Source of the DNA: Schoenoplectus triqueter
Taxonomy: Eukaryota > Streptophyta > Magnoliopsida > Poales > Cyperaceae
NCBI GenBank assembly: GCA_964058805.1
Contig: CAXKVV010000022.1
Coordinates: 868,001-932,000, forward strand
Direction of reading: 5' to 3'
Length of the DNA: 64,000 nucleotides
Part shown: positions 49,855 to 60,096 of the stretch, in pieces
How the letters are laid out: each line of letters begins with the position of its first letter
Position numbering within the stretch: the stretch's first letter is position 1
The notes under the pieces: generated by a model
The model's input: only the letters and a program-made list of their open reading frames with translations
Database searches by the model: none
What the model was told of the DNA's origin: nothing
Program-made: the position numbers and the translations under genes

Positions 49855-50843
49855 ATTTCTAATATATAAAAAGGGTTAAACTTCTAACCTATGCAAGCAC
49901 GCCATATCATCATTTTTTCTTTACCATCAATATTGTTTAAGTTTAATCATCTACTTAAATCCAAGGATTCATATAAAATAGTTTCTCTCCTCATTTAAAG
50001 TAATTTAACTCTTAAAATAATTTAATTTTTTATATGATTATGTATAGATTATTAATTATATGTATTATAATAATAATAAATATAATTATTATTTATTATT
50101 TAAAAATATTATGACTAAATTTTTTTTAATGTGAAATTTTATTAAATATATTTAAAATTTTATATTATTAATTATTTATTTGAGGACTATATTGTCGGGG
50201 GCAAAACCCAATTAACAAGCCTTAATATTATGTCTAAATTTAATAATATATAATTCTTAATACATAAAAAGAGTTAAGTTTTTAAACTTTTCAAACATGC
50301 CACATAATCACTTTTCTCCATCATTGATTTTGTTTAAATCTTTTTATCTACTTGAATCTAAGGGTTTATATAAAATAGTTCCTCTTTTCTCATTTAAAGT
50401 ACCATGTGTAATATAATTAAGGTGAAACTTAACTCTAAAAATGATCTAATTTTTAGATTATTATGTGTTTACTTATATTATTTACTATTATAATAAATTA
50501 TTAGTATAATTATCATTATTATTTAGCATATAAAAACATTGTATCTAAATTTTCTTTAATGTGAAATTTTATTAAATATGTTTAAAATTTTATATTGATA
50601 ATTATTTATTTGAGAACTATATTGTCGGAGCAAAATCCTAGTATTAAATAATAGTTATTATTATTTTTCGTATGATCCTTTATAGATTATTTATTATAAT
50701 AACAGTTATTATTATTTTATACATCTTTAGCGTTAAAAATATGTTTAAAATGTAAAATGTAAAATTTTATTAAATATATTTAAAAATAAATTATTTATTT
50801 AGGACTATATTGCTGGGACGAAATCTGAGTACCAACTTTAGTT
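49855..50843 (+). repeat. dispersed repeat family R, three head-to-tail copies
   Basis: Copies at about 49855-50226, 50250-50642 and 50655-50843 (the last lacks its start). Each carries TCAT(T)GATTTTGTTTAAATCTTTT- and GTGAAATTTTATTAAATAT-like words and ends near ACTATATTGTCGG(G)..CAAAA. Tandem arrangement in one orientation suggests local duplication or repeated targeting. Confidence 0.6.
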
Positions 50844-52642
50844 TATATAAAAACACATTGTCAAGATTGTTAAAATAGTCATTGTCAAGAAATCCCTCCC
50901 CATTAACGTCTTACAAAATACCTAGTGTAGCAATTAAGATATTAACAATAATATGAGTAATAACAATAATAAACACAACTAATGTTGTTATTTTTAGCGA
51001 TTATTATGTTTGGCCTAATGAAGATTAACGTTTCGAATTTTAAATCATGCATCAATTCCATACGCTTTGAATATTTGATATTCCGTAAAAACTATTACAT
51101 ATATATTATTGTCAATTTATTCAACAGAAAATATTCATTAAATTCATCATTTTATAAATTAATATTATATAATTATATTTGAACATCAAAATTTAAAATT
51201 TAAATATACTTTTATGATTTATACGATTATCAAACTAATACGTCACCAATATTTTTTTTATTAATAATATACTGACTTGTTAAGAAGGATAGTGGACAAT
51301 ATGGCCGCACGCATTAAGATTTAAGACTTCTTTTTCACGAGGAAGGTCACATGAATGTTCTCAAGCTCTTGACATTTAGAAAAGAACAACAGTTAACTAA
51401 TATTTAAGTCTGAACATTTGTGGATGTCAACTGAAAGAAAGTTTATATTTTCTACAGATAACCAGAGAATTCATAGTTTACGACCCTCTGTTATGAGTTC
51501 TGACTTTGTCTTTGAATAATATATCCTCTTGTTTTGTTGTTTTTATTTTGTCTTTTCGTACAATTGAATGCTGTTATTCACCAAATCAGATTCTGTTAAC
51601 TTAAGCAAAGAAGGAAGAGCTGCCTTGTCGATGATTACTTCAAACATAAATGTTCTTTCCACAAAAGTTCATTGCATAGAAAAACAAAATATATATTTTT
51701 TTGGACCAAGAAAAAGTTAATTGATTTAAGAATTTTGAATCGTCCAATAATAATGATTTTCTTTCCAAAAAAAAAAAATAAAAAAATTAAAAAAATATAA
51801 AATTTAATTTTCTATAAAAATTTAATATGAAGAATAAATTTAATCATCTTTAACTTGAAATTTGAGATTTTAATATAATGTACGAACGTATTCGTACAAC
51901 GTGTTATATTTAAGACTTCCTCTTTTTTTATCAAATAAGCTGCATTGATGCCCTTCTAGTTTTTGTTTTTGTTTTGCGGGGCTTGCATATATACGGTGGC
52001 TTTATTGCTTTTTTTGCTCCATAAATATTTGTTCTTTTCCCCTTCTTTTATTTATTTGTCGGTAGTTAGCTACTGGCAGAGATAGCGACTGCCATCAAGA
52101 GAGAGAAATACTGAGACTAAGATGAGCAATCAATTAATAAGCGAGTAGAAACGCCTTTTTCGTCCGCGGGAACTGCGAACTGAACTTAAAAGATCCAACC
52201 GTGCAATGCCAGCCCATTAATTCTATCCTCAGGAATTGATACATATCTCCCATCAAATATTTGTGGGGACTTTCAAATATTTGAATGGCCAACATTTTGC
52301 CCCCACCGACTCTAACAAATGAAGAATAAAGTGTTTTTTCTTTTATCTAGCAAACTCATAAAAAAATAGTGGGGCCACTTGTCGTGGAGAGGGCGAAGGA
52401 AGAAAAAAAAATACCCCTAATTACTTCTCCAAGGAATATATCCTCAATCAAATTACATATACATTTCGCAACTATTATAATGAGAACAAAATATAATTAT
52501 AAAAAAATTGAGTCCAATGTATCAAATTTAGTACAATTGAGATATTATTCGGTCACAAATTACAAAATATGCACCCATAAAGTAATTAAAATGTTATTTT
52601 TATTCCAATCTTTCGATAAATACACTTCCTAATTTATTTCTG
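50844..52642. other. gene-free interval
   Basis: No gene recognised. The plus-strand frame from 52369 has no ATG start. Confidence 0.45.
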
Positions 52643-53160
52643 GAGTAAATTGCACAAATGGCTCTTAAGATATCATTATTTTACTAAATTAGTCCTTAAA
52701 AGTACCAATTTAATATTTGAAGTATTACTTTGTTACCATTTTGGTCCTTAAAGTTTCTAAGGTATCACTTTTGTCCGCAAATTTTTTTTTACCAAATTGA
52801 TCCTACATTTTAAGTCCATTCAATCATTTATCATAACTTTATTTTATAGCATTGAAACCATCATAAAACGTAGTAATAAAAAATACTACATTAGTTTTTA
52901 TTGTAAATTAAATAACATAATATTAATAAATATGTTTCCATAAATATTATAATATATATGAGTGTGTATACTCATTTTTTTCTATTGATAATGATCGGAC
53001 TAATTGTTACAGATGAAAATTCTAAGGACCAAAATAATAAACTAATGAAATTATGAGTATTTATGAGAAAATATTAAGGATCAAATTTGTACTTTTGAAA
53101 ATTTTGAGGAGAAAGTATATATAGAAGTGTTACATTAAAAATCATTTGTGTAATTTACTC
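52643..53160. mobile_element. 518-bp MULE-type MITE
   Basis: GAGTAAATTGCACAAATG opens and CATTTGTGTAATTTACTC closes the element. The flanks TTATTTCTG and TTATTTTTA agree at 7 of 9 positions, possibly a decayed 9-bp duplication. The inside has TTAGTCCTTAAAAGTACC / TTTGGTCCTTAAAG words. Confidence 0.58.
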
Positions 53161-53280
53161 TTATTTTTATTTACAACATTTTATAGAGTATAGTCTAATT
53201 GACAAATTCAATTAATTAGGCGGTGTATTTATCTCTGATAAATTTATCAAGTCATGAATTAATATATATATATATATATA

Positions 53281-53687
53281 TAGAGTGAGGCTATGGTGCT
53301 TCGCGAAGCACAAAACCTCCCGTGCTTCGCGTTCGTATCTCGAATTTGAAAGTTCATACGCTCGATCCAAACCGTTGAACATGATCTTCATATTGAAATA
53401 TCTTTGGAGATCAAATTTTATATTTTTTTGAATTTTTTTGTTATTTTTTAAATGAGTATAAAATTTGCTGATCTAACGATTTCTGCACCATTCAAAACTA
53501 GCGATTTTGTACCCATCTAAAAAATAGCAAAAAAATTCAAAAAAATATAAATTTTGATCTCCAAAGATAGTTCAATATGAAGATCATGTTCAACGGTTTG
53601 GATCGGGCATATGAACTTTCAAATTTGAGATACGGACACGAAGCACGGGAGGTTTTGTGCTTCGCGAAGCACCATAGCCTCACTCTA
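53281..53687. mobile_element. foldback MITE, copy B
   Basis: TAGAGTGAGGCTATGGTGCTTCGCGAAG at the left is matched by CTTCGCGAAGCACCATAGCCTCACTCTA at the right. The arms of about 180 bp are nearly perfect, and TA repeats flank both sides. The sequence follows copy A at 39754-40151 throughout (for example CCAAACCGTTGAACAT and TCTTCATATTGAAATAT). The open frame at 53577-53786 is read from its right arm and is not a gene. Confidence 0.86.
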
Positions 53688-53689
53688 TA

Positions 53690-54759
53690 TATATATATGA
53701 GAAATTTGTTAAAAAAAATGATTAGAGTAAAGTTAATTTACAAGCCAGTGTCCACCAGGTTAAGTTTAATTATATATATAACATAATATGTGAAAATTGA
53801 ATTCATGCCTATATAGGACTTGTCTTCAGCTCCATTTGAATTTCCCTTTCATTTTTCTTTTTCATATTGTGTAAAAGATATAAACATTCGAAAGACGAAA
53901 TTGTAAGTTAGTCCTTTCTATTTTCCAAACCTACCTTTCGAATATATAAATTTCAACTTTGATTTAGTTTCGTTCAATACAGAAAATTGAGCATAAAGGT
54001 AAATGGAGTTAGCAGGTCTGACTTTGTTTTCAGCAATCAAAATTGAAAAACAAATACTTAGAAGGAAATATAAAATTTCTCAATCCAATGCTCTGTTTAT
54101 CTCCTAATTACCATTGATAAAAGGGTCTCCTTAAAAAAATAAAAAGCATCAATACATGAACCCCGTATGCAGTGCAGGTGGGGGGAATCACCACCCCAAT
54201 TAATAAGGAAGTAATCAAGTAATATTGACAACATCCAACCTGGACACCATTCCTTGGAGACGGATAAATTTTCTCTTCGCCATCTTGCTTTGTAAATTAT
54301 AAGACACCGCAGAAACAACATAGTCATGGTATATGACCTTTCTTAGTTAGAACTTAGAAGTTAGAACAGGAATGATTTGACTAAGGGAGTGGAGGAGGTC
54401 CAATGGGCCTGGGGCACAATTTTTGTTTCAACGGATAGTATATCCATCAGATGAAATTAAGATTCGCACATAAGTTTCAATCAACTGCTTTAATAATCTT
54501 GATAAATATAAAATTTAACGATCCAGCGATCTATAATGTCCATCGAATCAGAATTGGTTCTATGACCGTTGTACCATCTCCGTTTCCTTAGACTAATTAT
54601 GCAACATAGACTATTCCTGCCTTGGTTGTGGGTACCGCCGTACCGGTCTCTGACTATTTTATATCAGTATTATTCATTATTTTACTCTCTCATGAGATTC
54701 AATTTTAAAATTTTAATTAATTAATTAGCCCCTTCCCCACGACGTAGGTGCTTCATTGA
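53690..54759. other. 5' flank of the phospholipase gene
   Basis: No supported gene. The minus-strand frame of 76 codons at 54097-54327 has no recognisable domain. Confidence 0.4.
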
Positions 54760-54767
54760 TATATAGG
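54760..54767 (+). promoter_or_regulatory. TATA box of the phospholipase A1 gene
   Basis: TATATAGG about 110 bp upstream of the ATG. A start near 54795, at the CT-rich stretch CCTCTTTCTCTTCCCCC, would give a 5' UTR of about 75-80 bases. Confidence 0.55.
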
Positions 54768-54869
54768 CCAACCATAACCTCTTTCTCTTCCCCCATGCCT
54801 AATCACTCCCTAGCTAGACAGGATCATCCCCCGTGCCTCCTCCCAAACTAACAATACCACCAGCCTCCT

Positions 54870-56429
54870 ATGCGTGTCAGCCCTTCTATCTCGCCGTTAC
54901 AAACGACGGTAGCATCGCCGCATAGTTGCTCTCCTCTAAACCCATCAGTCCAGATCAATGCATCCAAACAGCAGCGGAACACACCAACTCTCACCACAGA
55001 AATTCATCTCTCCAACCTTGAAAAGCTCCTACAGAAGCCTCCCCCAACTTCAGAACTAATTAAGCAAACAACCTCTCGTCCTTCGACATCGACCAACCAT
55101 CGGCTTGCAACCCCCCTCAGCCTCTCCATTCAGTCATCGCAATTTAAAAAACAAGCGGAGGCAATGTCGCCATGCAGTTTGGTCCATTTTCAACACCTTC
55201 TCTCTGATTCAGAGCCTTCTCCACGTGGCGACATTTCAGAAAATTGGCGCAGGTATCATGGGTGTGATGACTTTGTTGGTCTCCTTAACCCGTTGAATCC
55301 TCATCTCCGTCGTGAGATATTACGCTGTGGAGACCATGTTCAATCAGCATACAATGCTTATTACTCACACCCATCTAACCTGGTCTCCCTGGCTGACCAA
55401 TCATATCGGGTCACTAGCAGTCTCTTTGCCACGTCATCAGTACAGCTTCCTAAGTGGATCAGCTCAGTCGCGCCACGGGTTTCGACCCAGCGCTCAAGTT
55501 GGATAGGCTATGTAGCAGTTTGTGATGATGAACGAGAGATACGTCGAATGGGTCGTCGTGACATAGCTATCGTGCTTCGTGGAACTGCTACATACCATGA
55601 GTGGGCTGAGAATTTTCGTGCAGGGCTTGTTCCCATTGAACCAAAAGCTGGAAATGATGGCGCCAAGGTTGAATGTGGCTTCTGGAGCCTTTACAAAACT
55701 CCAGGAGACAAGCTAAAGAGCTTATCATCATCTGTAGTAAGTGAAGTGCAACACCTTATGAACAAATACAAAGGAGAAGAGTTGAGCATAACTGTAACCG
55801 GTCATAGCCTTGGTGCAGCACTATCTGTGCTTGTAGCAGACGAGCTCAGCATGTGTGCACAGGGCATGCCTCCTATATCAGTATTTTCTTTTGGCGGGCC
55901 ACGGGTTGGTAACCGGGCCTTTGTCAACCGTGTCGAGTCGCGCGGTGTTAAAGTTCTGAGGGTAGTCAATGTGCATGACATGGTTACACGTGTACCCGGT
56001 TTATTGCCTAGAGAGGATATACAACAACAGTTCGAGGGAGGTTGGCAAGAGAAGCTATTAGAAAAAATTGAGGGATACGTGCATGTGGGAAGAGAGTTGC
56101 GGGTCGACAGTCGCATGTCGCCTGTTCTACGGCCAGATGCTGATCCGGCATGCTGTCATGATCTCGAGGCTTACTTACATCTAGTTGATGGGTTTTTGGC
56201 TACAAATTGTCCTTTTCGGGTTAATGCTAAAAGAAGTTTAGTTCGTTTGTTGAATCAACAGGGAGGAAATATCAAGCAAGTGTTCATAAGCAAAGCAAGA
56301 GCGATACAGTTGGATCAATCGGTAGGCAACACTGCCATTGATGACTCGAACTCGTGCACAGTTTGCACTGATCAATTAAGCCGTCCTTCATCTCTGTTCT
56401 TGCATCAGCGTTTGATTGAATCCAAATAG
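54870..56429 (+). CDS. class I (DAD1-like) phospholipase A1, plastid type
   Basis: Intronless gene for 519 residues. Such enzymes cut the sn-1 acyl chain of glycerolipids in plastids and some feed jasmonate synthesis. Residues 1-100 are Ser/Thr/Pro/Gln-rich and suit a transit peptide. The body starts near ISENWRRYHGCDDFVGLLNP. The lipase class 3 core has MGRRDIAIVLRGTATYHEW (oxyanion region), GHSLG with nucleophile Ser313, Asp370 in VNVHDMVTRVPG, and His430 in CCHDLEAYLHLVDGF, so the triad is intact. RGTA and HDLE-YLHLVDG are class I marks; the sequence looks closer to the beta/gamma subgroup than to DAD1 itself, which I infer only from wording. The first ATG is used; a later in-frame ATG (MSPCSLVHF, codon 99) would lose the transit peptide. 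Lack of introns is common in this family. Confidence 0.92.
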   Translation: MRVSPSISPLQTTVASPHSCSPLNPSVQINASKQQRNTPTLTTEIHLSNLEKLLQKPPPTSELIKQTTSRPSTSTNHRLATPLSLSIQSSQFKKQAEAMSPCSLVHFQHLLSDSEPSPRGDISENWRRYHGCDDFVGLLNPLNPHLRREILRCGDHVQSAYNAYYSHPSNLVSLADQSYRVTSSLFATSSVQLPKWISSVAPRVSTQRSSWIGYVAVCDDEREIRRMGRRDIAIVLRGTATYHEWAENFRAGLVPIEPKAGNDGAKVECGFWSLYKTPGDKLKSLSSSVVSEVQHLMNKYKGEELSITVTGHSLGAALSVLVADELSMCAQGMPPISVFSFGGPRVGNRAFVNRVESRGVKVLRVVNVHDMVTRVPGLLPREDIQQQFEGGWQEKLLEKIEGYVHVGRELRVDSRMSPVLRPDADPACCHDLEAYLHLVDGFLATNCPFRVNAKRSLVRLLNQQGGNIKQVFISKARAIQLDQSVGNTAIDDSNSCTVCTDQLSRPSSLFLHQRLIESK

Positions 56430-57234
56430 TTTCTATATATATATAATGTGATATTTCAGTACTACAAAACAGAGAAATTAATGCTGATGTTATTAATTGG
56501 CGCCAAAGGGAAAGATACCGCTTCTCCAATTAATATTTCTGATAAAAAATGGAGAGGAGTCGGATTCATTCGACGAAACCGCGTGGTTATTGCACTCAAA
56601 TCGTTACCTTATTTTGGGAAATAAAATCCGGAGTCCCTTCCTATATATGATCATTGATTAATTATCAAGGATCAACTTCAGTAAGAAATATATTGAAAGT
56701 GAGAAGGTAGATGGGCAAGTGCATTCACCGACTCAGGAATTAAGCTGTCAAACATCAAAAGGATTTCATCATTTAATTAATTTTGGTAGAAACCTACTGT
56801 TCATTTAATTTAATTTTTGTATAGGTGTACAAACCAAATAGCATTTATGTACAGATTTTTGTTCTTCTTTTCATTGTATTTTTTCCCATTTTTGATGATT
56901 CATAAAATGAAATTGATGTTTTACGTGTAATTCGTGCATGCAAATCACAATCAATATACATGAACAAAGTTAATAGAATTGATGTATATAATGCTATTAA
57001 TTCCATTTTTAAGTTTTTTTTCAAGTAATCGGTAAAATTCAATTATACTGGTGTTTTTATTTTAATTACTCTTGAAAATTCCATCAACATCAAGACTTTT
57101 AAAGACTTAAAAACTAATAGTGTTAATTAAACTAATAGCCACTATTTAGTCATTAAAACAAGATAAATTAAAAATTTTAAAAAATTAATCATAGTAAACA
57201 TTGATAACGTAGTATAATTAGAAGCAAGGGCGGA
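56430..57234. other. 3' flank of phospholipase, gene-free
   Basis: The first part is probably 3' UTR. I see no gene or bounded repeat. Confidence 0.45.
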
Positions 57235-57570
57235 TTTATAGTAGGCCAGGGGTCAGCCGACCATTTGAATTTTAATTCATCTAGATCTAATGTTTGACCT
57301 CCTTAAATTATTTGATTACTTTTATGGAGAAAAAATATTTAGTATCGTGGATAGTGAAAAAATAATGTAAAGATTTCAAATATGAAGTCCATGGGGAAAT
57401 TTTCTTCATCAACTTCATTATTTATTATTTTGAGTTTTATTTTTTTATTTTTAATATGTAAAAAGATATTATTTAGATAGTCTTTTTATTAAATAATAAT
57501 ATATTTTGAATTATTAATTTTTCTATTTAATATCCGATTTGTTAATGAATTTGGACCCTTCGATCAAAAA
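57235..57570 (+). mobile_element. partial copy of the CAG-GGCGGA hAT family
   Basis: CAAGGGCGGATTTATAG, TTATGGAGAAAAAATATTTAGTATCGTGGATAGTGAAA and ATCCGATTTGTTAATGAATTTGGACCC follow 26444-26830 in order. The right terminus is missing, so no target duplication can be checked. Confidence 0.5.
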
Positions 57571-58004
57571 GTTGAAGACTTAGAAAGTTCAGACATTTTA
57601 ATGTATTGTATATTGGCAGTTAGACACAGATAAATTAAAACCTTTTTAAAATGGCAACTACTTAATTCCATTGTTCTCTCTCTTGGTAATTTTTTGGGGT
57701 TTCGTCAGTGCATGTGTCAGCTTGAAGAAACAGAGGTAAGAGTCAACACTTGAGACCAGCTCTTACGTACCTGGCTACCCATGCCAAAAGTTGAAGTCCA
57801 TTGATCAATATATCTTGCAACAGTTTATCTAGCTTCCACTCCAAGCAGCTATTGGGTCCACCTCCAAGTCAACAAATTGGATTTTGGAAGACAACCATTG
57901 CCTTAGTTGGCACGTATGCATATATGCTGGTTTGTACACGAAGGCTTAGTTTATTATCTCTACTTTAAAAAGTACGTATATGTTATGTAATGGTTTAAAT
58001 TTTT

Positions 58005-58375
58005 TATTGAATTTTTAAAGCTAATATCACTCATCGAATTGAGTTATTCATCAAATAATATTACTATCTTTATGATCATTTGTATTGAAGTTAGAATTTT
58101 CTCTTAATTTTATTTGTTACACGAAATGTTACATAATTTAGGAGTACAATTGCTCTATTTTGTTTTCTTTTTTTTCTTAAATTGTCATCAATTATGAATT
58201 TTAATTTTCTTTAAACGCTGAATGTTAACTTTTCTCTCAATTTACATTTATTTTGCATTAATTATGTATTCATGATTGAAATTTATATTAATTACTAAAT
58301 TATTTTTATTTTTATTTTCTTATTTTTTACATGAAGATATGAATTTTATATTTCTGAAAGATATCAACGTAACAA
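58005..58375 (+). repeat. dispersed repeat, possibly the 3' part of a Helitron, copy 2
   Basis: This follows 30720-31095 with the same long identical words, for example GCTAATATCACTCATCGAATT and CACGAAATGTTACATAATTTA. The end (ATATCAACGTAACAACACACGTA) is more decayed than in copy 1. Confidence 0.48.
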
Positions 58376-59026
58376 CACACGTAGTAATTTTTAATTTGTG
58401 AACGGGAGGAATCTCTGTTTTAAGATTTTTTTTAGGTACTAATGATTTAAAAAAAAATAATTCCTGGAATTCGAGAATTGTAATGAGTGAAGAGGAAAGG
58501 TGTGGCTATTAATTATCTGGTCACATTAAATCCTTCATAATTCGTTTGGCTGCTTATTGATCTCTCTGGCAACGAGTCACTTTGCACACTAGTGAAAAAA
58601 TAGGCTGTTTCGATTGATTACGTCATCATACTATGATACATATTTGTGCTTGTCTGGTTGAGCATTTTCTAATTAAAAATATTGGTGAACGGATGTTTTA
58701 GTTAACTTTTATTCAAGATCTAAACTACTCTGTTTAATTGACATTTGTTGTAATTTGAATTTCTTAGATTTTAATTTGTTTAGTATTTTCATGAATTTGG
58801 ATATTCATAACTCGAAATAGTAAAAGTATTCATAAATATTTGGATATTCACAATATTTGTTTTGCAGCAAGATTTTGAAGATCACATTTAAAAATCCGGA
58901 TTGATCGATTTAATTTTGAAAACAAAACATTTGATTAAGTCAAAGTTCAAGCATATATTTGCTCTGTACAAAAAGTATATCCTACTCTACATAGAAGTGG
59001 AGTTCAATGTTCTTTCTCAATTCTCT
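58376..59026. other. gene-free interval
   Basis: Nothing coding or bounded seen. Confidence 0.45.
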
Positions 59027-59343
59027 GGGTATGTTTGAATCGTACAAAGAATAGCGTAAGAATAGAGAAATTGAGAATAGTAAGTGATGATAGTGAAAAA
59101 AATAGTGATTTTTCGGTTAGCGCGATGATAGTAAAAAAATGAAGTTATTCCGAATGATAGGAATATTATTTAGATTGTTTGTTTAAAATAGTAATAGAGA
59201 GTTAAGAAGAACAATAACTATTCCATCTCCCCTTCGGAATAGCAGAACAATAGCTATTCTCACTGTTCTGGAACAGCAGATTTGCGTTTGGTTGCACCGT
59301 TGTTATTTCTATTCCGCTGTTCTGGTGCCATCCAAACATACCC
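59027..59343. mobile_element. 317-bp TIR element, GGGTATGTTTG family
   Basis: GGGTATGTTTGAATCG at the left and GCCATCCAAACATACCC at the right are inverted partners over about 12 bp. The interior has GAATAGC/GCTATTC words as in 12673-14175. No clear target duplication. Confidence 0.58.
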
Positions 59344-59711
59344 AAATGCAATTAAAATATTTTTATTAAAGTTTTTCAAATATTATTATGATTTGATCTT
59401 CTTTTTGAAGTGAGATGTTATGCAAGCCCAAACAAAATTTAATATTTGGGGAGGTCGATCTTGAGTTCATTTCATACCTAACAAATATTCTCTGAATTAA
59501 TTATATACGTAGTACTTCAAATTTAACACGACATTTTTTTACCTTCAATACCTGACAAAATTATAAGCACTCGCTAGGATGTTTGAATCGTTGTTTATAA
59601 ACTGTGAAAACTCATAGATCCGAATTGCAGATTTTTTATTTATTTTAGTAAATAAAATAAATAAATATAATAAATTGGCCATCTCTCTCCTCACTTTTAC
59701 ATTTATAGTCA

Positions 59712-59805
59712 GACTCGAGTTTGAAACTCGGGTCCGGTTTTTTTTTTCTTTTTACACAGAAACGAAAGGAAAAAAAACACGGACTCGAGTTTGAAACTCG
59801 GGTCC
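59712..59805. repeat. left pair of GGACCCGAGTTT-type palindromes
   Basis: Copies at 59712-59735 and 59781-59805, each with 12-bp arms (GGACYCGAGTTT / AAACTCGGGTCC) around one central base. They are GC-rich against an AT-rich background and lie inside the terminal repeat of the MULE. Confidence 0.9.
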
Positions 59806-60096
59806 ATGTAATTATTTTTTTTTTATATTTTTAAAATTATTAAGTTAGTTAGTTATTATGTTATATAAAATTAATTATGTTATGTAAATGATTATTATAT
59901 GATATGAAATTATATTGGATAAATGATTATTATGTTATATAAAAATTATTATTATTTTTTTTATTGTTAATGATTTAAAAATTATTATGGTAATGTAAAA
60001 AAATGATATAAAGTCGATATAAAGAACAGTCAATATAAAAATATATATAAGAACAGTCTAAAAAAGTCGAAACAAACGACAGTCTAAAAAAATACA

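Noticed and set aside
55802..56116. 104-codon frame antisense to the phospholipase
   Set aside because: It is the mirror of a well-supported coding exon with an intact catalytic triad; no independent support.
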